64,000 nucleotides of DNA from Cristatella mucedo (Eukaryota; Bryozoa; Phylactolaemata; Cristatellidae). Position numbers and translations under genes: made by a program. Below, one piece after another: positions 57,893 to 64,000 of the stretch (position 1 is the stretch's first letter; the number at the start of each line of letters is the position of its first letter). The stretch covers positions 6,299,501 to 6,363,500 of the forward strand of contig WPIO01000010.1 of NCBI GenBank assembly GCA_009760855.2, read 5' to 3'. The notes beneath the pieces are model-generated. The model saw only the letters and a program-made list of their open reading frames with translations. It was not told the origin of the DNA and did no database searches.

Positions 57893-58475
57893 TGGCGCTT
57901 ACTCTTACGTCACTTCATTCTTTGGCTGCAGAATATCTCTCAGATCTACTTCCCCACCAGGCCAAGCATCGTATCACCTACTTTTCGGAATCCAACGTTT
58001 TATCCATACCTCTTAAAAACCTCAACTCCTGTAGAGACCGTGCATTTTGCTTGTATGCTCCCAAAGCCTGGAACTTGAACTTCCGACTTGGAATTGGAAC
58101 TGGAACTGGAACTCCCGACTTGCGTCACAACATTCCCTGACTTGACCACATTTAAAAAGAACTTAAACAACCTATTTAGGCCAGGATTTAGTGGGTCCCT
58201 GTGATTCGTCCTCTATGTGCTTATGGGTGCTGACACTGTGCATGCTGCCAATAAACACATTTGCATGCTGACCCTATGCATGTCATCCGTAACCATGTTA
58301 TTCATGCTGTTTATCAAGCGTGATATTACTCACGATTCAATCGCGTTTCCCTTTGCAGCAAATGTAAAGCGCCTAGAAAGAGATGTTCTTTTTGATTGAG
58401 ATTTGATTTGATTTGATTTTTGATTTTGATCTTTTTGATTGAATTCTCTGAGGGCACTTTATCAAGTATTATTAA
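57893..58475 (+). mobile_element. LINE family 1 copy with internal expansions
   Basis: Encodes SLAAEYLSDLLPHQAKHRIT and the usual C-terminal region, but has a GGAACT hexamer expansion at 58090-58112 and a TTTGATT expansion splitting the 3' tail at 58393-58440. Ends CACTTTATCAAGTATTATTA. Confidence 0.85.
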
Positions 58476-58479
58476 TAAT

Positions 58480-58740
58480 ATTACTGCAAGTACATACGAT
58501 ATGAACACCACGTATTACTGCGTATTATGCAATAAAATATTGTATTACATTAGATATTATATTATAATATAACTTATTACATTGCAATATTTTATACTCT
58601 GGTATATGATATTATCTTAAAACAATAGTTAGATTAAACCATATCGTAGCATTATATAAGTATGACGTAGCATATAACTTCTTGGGAATATTCTACTATA
58701 TTACTAAATTAGAATAGATATATCGAATAATTACGTTAGA
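58480..58740. other. AT-rich stretch
   Basis: Very AT-rich with many short ATATTAT palindromes. No element ends recognised. Confidence 0.5.
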
Positions 58741-58825
58741 ACAACGCGCTTAGCACGAGGCCAAACGCTGCTTGGCACGAGCGCGCCTGGGCAGACATGC
58801 TTGAGTGGCTGACGTTTCGTTTCAT

Positions 58826-58925
58826 TGTGGCGCCCTGGTTGGCCCAGGGGTTAAGGTGCTCGTCTTAAACGATCGAAGTCAGCGTAAATGTATTAGAAGA
58901 TGGAGGTCGTGGGCTCAAGCTCCGT
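58826..58925 (+). repeat. SINE type A head, interrupted
   Basis: GGGGTTAAGGTGCTCGTCTT box A region, then an extra stretch of about 35 bases, then GGTCGTGGGCTCAAGCTCC box B region. Confidence 0.5.
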
Positions 58926-59389
58926 TGCATGCGTGAAGCGCGAAATGCGGCTTTGGGCAGCGCGTGCATGCGCCCTCCACGTCTGGGCGTCGCGATAGGC
59001 GAGTCCGGCAGCCAGGTAGGCAGGCAGGCAGACCCGCAGCGTCGCCCCGCCCCCTAACGCTTGCTGCCGCCCGACGGAGAAGCGCCAGGGGGAAAGCGCT
59101 TCACAAGGGCGCGCGAGCTCTGCCGTCACATATGTTAGCGCAAAAGTGAGTCGAGCTTTACTTTTCGCTCAAAGGAGCAGCTGCGAGCGAGCGTTCTTTC
59201 TCTCGGCGCACTATATCGGCACCCAGCTCGCCCGTCTGTTTGCTCGCTCCGATCGCTCTAGCCGCGTTGCATCACTGCCCGCTGCACGTAGAGCGTCTGG
59301 CAGGATTGGTTGTGAGCCAACAGTCACGCAGGTCCGATCGAGTACATTTTTTGTAAACTCTTTACAGATCAAGCAAGCACTTGAGTGAG

Positions 59390-59526
59390 AGAGAGAGAAG
59401 GAGAGAGGGAGAGATAGCCACTAACTCTCTCTTTCTCTTTATCTTCTCTCTCTCTCTCTTTCTCTGCTTCTCCCACTCTCTTTCTCCCTCTCTCCCTCTC
59501 TCTCTCTCTCTCTCTCACTCTCTCCA

Positions 59527-59619
<93 letters not shown>

Positions 59620-59628
59620 CATCTTTCT
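59390..59628. repeat. (CT)n/(GA)n microsatellite
   Basis: A short GA block followed by about 170 bp of CT with TTTCTC interruptions. Confidence 0.97.
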
Positions 59629-59670
59629 CTCTGCTGTTGGTCCCAGCATCACAGCACGCAGTTGTCGTGA

Positions 59671-59968
59671 CAGTCAACCTCGGTTATAAGCAGTTCGCTA
59701 ATAAGCAAATCTCAGATATACTCAAACCAATGGCCATGTCCCGATTTCTTGTCCCATCTTTAACACACGGAGAGCCTCCGCTATAAGCAACTCTATTATA
59801 AGCAAAGCTCGCTCACAAGCGAGCCATTTTCTGTTCTCGTAACCATTTCCCCAACACTTACAAGAAACTCATAACACAATTAATCTATTTCGTCTGCCCA
59901 AAGTGCATGTCATCGTAAAATGATATCAGCAAGTGTGGTTTTGTGGTTCATGTAATCATGGTTTAGAT
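59671..59968 (+). mobile_element. Left part of a pogo/Tigger-like transposon
   Basis: Starts CAGTCAACCTCGGTTATAAG, the kind of terminal sequence known for Tigger elements, with more ATAAGCAA-type repeats to about 59820. Interrupted at 59968 by the hAT element. The continuation is from 62706 to the window end. Confidence 0.65.
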
Positions 59969-62705
59969 CAGGGGTGTCCAACACGTGGCCCGCGGGCCAC
60001 AACCCGGCCCGCCGAGGTCTTCTATGCGGCCCGCAACGTTATCCCAAAAATATTTGTCACTCCATGTTTTTCGTTAATTTTTAATCATTACAAACGGCGA
60101 TATAAGGCGCTGTGATGTACTTCACGCGCGCGTGAAGCGTGAAGGTGTCCGAATGGCTATTTTCGCGTGAAGGTAAAAAATCGATTTATTTTGCTAGCCT
60201 TCATGTGAACATTTTGGCGTGAAGAGGTAATATATTTTTGCTACAGCGGCGCTGTTACTATCACATTTATAACGCTTCCGCAAGCGGAATTAACTGTTTC
60301 ACACTGTGGATAGAAAAAAGAGCCGTTTCTCAGCTGCTGCTGCACGAACTGGAATCAGTTGGGTAGGTTTTTCAAAAAACGCGTATTGCTCAACTTACTT
60401 ACTAATACTAAGATATTGCTGTGATAAAATATAAATTAATCAATTCGTAACTGATCTGTTTTTTTATTTCACAGAAAAATGGCTGCGAATGTGAGTACTA
60501 GCAAACAACAAAAAATTGACGCAGAAGGAAGACTTTTCAAAGCATTTGGACTGTAGACTATTTCGTAATGGAACGCTTCGGTAGGATAATGTGCCTAATA
60601 TGCCAAGAAACAATTGTCGTTGCAAAGGAGTACAATGTTAGGCGACATTTTTCAACAAAGCATGGCAAAAGGTACAACAGCCTGACTGATCAACTTCGAA
60701 TTGATCGCGTGAACTCGTTGAAACAGAGCGTCATCGGACAGCAGTCATTGTTTACAGCAGTCAGCAACAAGTCTGAGGCTTCAACCAAAGTAAGTTTTTT
60801 AATAGCTGAAGCTATAGCTAAGCGGGGGAAAGCATTTTCCGATGGTGAATTTGTTACGGAATGCCTCAGGCTGTTTACTGGTGCGGTCTGTCCAGAAAAG
60901 AAGTCAGAAGTAGAGAAAGTCAGTCTTTCTCATCAAATGGTTGCGAGAAGAGTTGACGAGCTTGCATCCAACATAGGAGAAAGTCTCACTAAAAGACTTG
61001 CTGAATGCGAATTTTATTCACTTGCGCTCGACGAAAGCACGGACAATAGCGATACGGCTCAACTGTCGGTGTTTGTACGCGGAGTAACAGGAAAGTTTGT
61101 CATTATCGAAGAACTGTTGGATGTGTTATGTTAAATATATTAAATGAAAGGCACTACAACGGGGAGGGATATTTTGGATCAGGTCAAGAGGGTCCTCACA
61201 AAATTTAATCTTCCTGAAACCGAATTGATTGGTTTAACCACAGACGGAGCCCCTTCAATGACAGGTAGACACAATGGATTTGTATCTTTAATGGTAAAAT
61301 TAGTACCTCACAAAATTGTCAGTCATCACTGCATCATCCACCAAGAACAGCTATGTGCAAAGGTCTTGAGCATGCAACATGTAATGGACAATGTAGTTTC
61401 AACAGTCAATGTGGTAAGGTCTCGTTCGCTAAACCACAGACAATTTCAGGCTTTCCTTGAAGAGTTGGGATCAGATCATTGTGATGTTATTTATTTCTGC
61501 CAAGTCCGTTGGCTAAGTAGGGCAAACACGTTAGCCAGGTTTTGGTCACTTCGGGACGAAATAAAAACATTTATGACAGAAAAGGGAAAAGATGTTGGCT
61601 TCCTCGATGACCAGCAGTGGTTGAATGAATTGGCTTTTTTGGTGGACATGACCAAACATCTTGCAGATCTTAATGTCAAACTCCTAGGTAAGGATCAACT
61701 GGTCCATAAAATGTATGAGTGTGTTGTCGCGTTTGTGAAAAGCTGAAACTTTTCCGGAAACACTTAGATCAGAAGAAATTGTTACATTTCACAACACTTG
61801 CAACAAGATTGCCTGAAACGCTGGCTCATATGAAGTACTCCACTCTTGTTAGCAAACTTGTTGATGAATTCAATGAGAGGTTTCAGGATTTCCAACAACA
61901 TGCGGATGACATGAACATGATTAGTAATCCATTTAATATCGATCCCTCTGATGCACCAGATGAATTTCAATTCGAACTAATCGACATTCATAATGACAGC
62001 AAGCAATTTAAAAACTGTTTACGATCAGCATGACCTTGTTACCTTTTACAAGCAGTATGTTTCATCAGAGTCTTTTCCTAACCTAGCCAAACATGCTCGC
62101 AGGTATGTTGCACTTTTTGGCAGCACATATTGCTGTGAACAGCTTTTTTCCAGACTGAAAAATGTGAAAACAAAGACTCGATCCGTTCTCACAGATGAAC
62201 ATTTATCAGGAATCCTTAGAATTGCAACATCCACTGTTGCAGCAGATGTCGACTTTTTATGCAAACAGAAACAATGCCAAATATCTCATTGATGCCTACA
62301 GTGCAGAAGACATTGAATACCCGTGGCATTTAATTAATCCGAAGACATTAACATTATGTAAGTCCTCGTCATGTAATTTTGTAAGTTTTATAAGTTTCTG
62401 TCTTCATGTTATTAAAATAAAAATCCAAAAGTAAAAGATTGGCCATGATATCTATCGAATTATTAAGTTATTTTTCAGGACACATGATAACATTTTTATT
62501 ATTTATTATTTTTAATTATAATTATGCTAAACAATACTATTGTATTGCGGTTTATTTATTAAGTATAATAGTAATAGTCATACTAAATTACGATCTTATT
62601 TTCTGATGCGGTCAACTAAGCCAATTTACATGTGGCCCCCGGACCTTTTAAATTTTTGAAATTTGGCCCCCCAACGCAAAAATATTGGACACGCCTGGTT
62701 TAGAT
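59961..62705 (+). mobile_element. hAT (Charlie-like) DNA transposon with target duplication
   Basis: Element 59969-62697 (2729 bp). Imperfect terminal inverted repeats: CAGGGGTGTCCAA on the left, and CAGGCGTGTCCAA as the reverse complement of the right end. The 8-bp duplication GTTTAGAT is perfect on both sides (59961-59968 and 62698-62705). Inside lies one broken transposase gene. The GGCCCG-rich sequence next to the left TIR is typical of Charlie-type elements. Confidence 0.95.
60480..62292 (+). pseudogene. hAT transposase (ZBED/GTF2IRD2-like), broken
   Basis: ATG at 60480 after a TTTTATTTCACAG acceptor, so a 5' exon or leader is likely. Frame 1 runs to a stop at 60554-60556; the frame then shifts to FVMERFGRIMCLICQETIVV (BED-type zinc finger, Cys-x2-Cys and His-x4-His) and on to LALDESTDNSDTAQLSVFVR (first catalytic Asp), with a TAA at 61132. 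It resumes MKGTTTGRDILDQV, TTDGAPSMTGRHNG (second Asp region), FCQVRWLSRANTL, with a frameshift at about 61735 and another at about 62000. The C-terminal dimerisation region is well kept: YVALFGSTYCCEQLFSRLKN, LTDEHLSGILRIATS. At least four disabling changes, so probably inactive. Confidence 0.93.
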
Positions 62706-64000
62706 ATATTTTTTACTTACGTTAGTGTCTTGCTAATGTGTTTGCGGTGGTGACATAACGTGTCTCGACTGTTCGAGACGCGTGAATGGTTAGTACGCAC
62801 ATAAGAAGAGGAAATGCCGCAGACATGGTTGCTCGCAGTAATAGAAGCGGACCTATGCGGCCCCACAAGACGGCGGTGGTATTGCGACAAGTCAATAAGA
62901 AGGGTTTTTCAATAATATACATTACATGTGTTCTTCAGTTTTCCGCTGACAAAAATGCTCTAAATCTAGTATCTTCATTAGTTTTTCTTATTTTTCCAAT
63001 CCTTTGATCGATAAAGGAAAACTCGGAAAAGGATTCCTGGCTCAAGCACGAACTGATCGGAAAGTTTGCGACATACAGTTTACATAAATTGGAGATTTCG
63101 AAATAATTTAATCAGTATTAAAAATCTTTTCTTTGTTAAATTAAAATTGTAAAAATAAATATCCGTCTTGCATTTTCAGAATCGTGGCGAAAAACGGAAG
63201 GCTATGACTGTGGAAGAACAACTTGATATTTTGGATGCGTTAAAGACAAACAAGGCGAACGACGTTGCGGTTCAGTTCAATCGTGATCCGTCGATAATTT
63301 CTAAAGTCAAAAGGAACGAAGACACAATGCGAGGGAAAGCGCCGGAAAACGGGAATTTGAATCGAAAAAGGCAGCGCAATTCGAATTTCGAGGAAGTTGA
63401 CGAAGCGTTATTTGCATGGTTTCAATCAATACGAGTTAAGAATGCTCCGATTAATGGACCGTCAATGATGGAAAAAGCTCGTCAATCGGAGAATACGCCG
63501 CTCGCATGCGACGAACCGTGGGACGCTTGGCGCGATCGATTCAAGAAGACACATGAAATCGAATTCAAGCCCATCCATGGCGAACAAGCTGCGGCGGACG
63601 AAGATTATGCCGAAAAATGGATCGAAGAAGTATTCCATTGCTTAATCAATGTAATCAAGCCGAATAATATTTTAAATGCGGGTGAATGAGGATTGTTTTA
63701 CGAGGCACAGCCGAATCGCTCATTAGCTGCGACGGACGACAATCCGATTGGGGGCAAAGTTCAAAAGAATCGTCTAACCATCTTATTTCTCTTCTTTAGC
63801 ACCGGAAGTGAGAACACGGTCTCCAACATTGGAAAATTTGAGAAGCCCAGGTGCTTTCGCGAGGTCAGACCGCCGCTGCCTTATTAGGCCAATCATAAAT
63901 TGTGAATGGCCGGCAAAATCTGGATAGGTGTTTTGCTGAAATTTGATCGGGAAGTGGGAAAACAAAAAATTATCATGTTCACAAATTTGTGATTTATTCA
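62706..64000 (+). mobile_element. Right part of the pogo/Tigger-like transposon, open at the window end
   Basis: Continues the element interrupted by the hAT insertion. Carries the transposase relic. The right terminal repeat is not reached. Confidence 0.7.
63174..63998 (+). pseudogene. Tigger/pogo transposase (CENP-B-like HTH), broken
   Basis: Begins after a TTGCATTTTCAG acceptor: NRGEKRKAMTVEEQLDILDA (first HTH), VAVQFNRDPSIISKVKRNED, then the second DNA-binding domain (EEVDEALFAWFQSIRVKNAP, WRDRFKKTHEIEFKPIHGEQ). The first catalytic motif, usually NADETGLFY, is here NAGE, stop, GLFY: the catalytic Asp is Gly (GGT) and the Thr codon is TGA (63687-63689). It then continues EAQPNRSLAATDDNPIGGKV, TILF, GKFEKPRCF, LPY, TAG. 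Partial because of the window end. Confidence 0.92.

Noticed and set aside
59369-59689. Frames of Ser-Leu or Arg-Glu repeats
   Set aside because: Translations of the (CT)n microsatellite.

Overview
This window is animal (metazoan, probably invertebrate) nuclear DNA. It has multi-exon genes with GT-AG introns, non-LTR retrotransposons, tRNA-derived SINEs, hAT, pogo/Tigger and Tc1/mariner DNA transposons, and long dinucleotide microsatellites. There are no operons, ribosome binding sites or bacterial features. The species cannot be fixed from the sequence. All gene calls below come from hand translation and hand splice-site and phase matching.

Minus strand, 1038-20538: one complete gene for INCENP, the inner centromere protein and scaffold of the chromosomal passenger complex (Aurora B, survivin, borealin). 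I traced 20 exons whose phases all agree, giving about 1158 codons. They carry an N-terminal CEN-type box, an MPKTP-type basic motif, the SFIKR motif, a long charged coiled coil or single alpha helix, and a C-terminal IN-box with the TSS motif. Its introns hold LINE tails, SINEs, two Tc1/mariner relics, a 942-bp TIR element and a perfect 13-bp-stem palindrome.

20.6-32 kb: almost pure repeats. These are fragments of one LINE family in both orientations, SINE copies, a (GA)n tract, a fragment of a second LINE family, and a 320-bp LTR with polypurine tract and the end of an internal ORF (31.3-31.9 kb).

Minus strand, 32.7-50.1 kb: two tandem two-exon genes of the CD225/dispanin (IFITM-like) membrane protein family, A (45001-50110) and B (32900-41514). 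Both have the same phase-0 intron between a Pro/Tyr-rich N-terminus and the CD225 domain. Both are followed, in the same frame but beyond a stop codon, by a tyrosine-rich tail that the paralogues still share. The stops lie at different places in A and B, and B has a further in-frame TAG in its first exon. This pair is the most unusual thing in the window.

50.5-59.7 kb: more LINE and SINE copies, including the longest LINE copy with a reverse transcriptase core (51537-52900), a cluster of direct repeats (56.3-57.5 kb), AT-rich DNA and a (CT)n tract.

59.7-64 kb: a pogo/Tigger element, open at the window end, split by a 2729-bp hAT (Charlie-like) transposon with a perfect 8-bp target duplication. 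Both transposases are broken.
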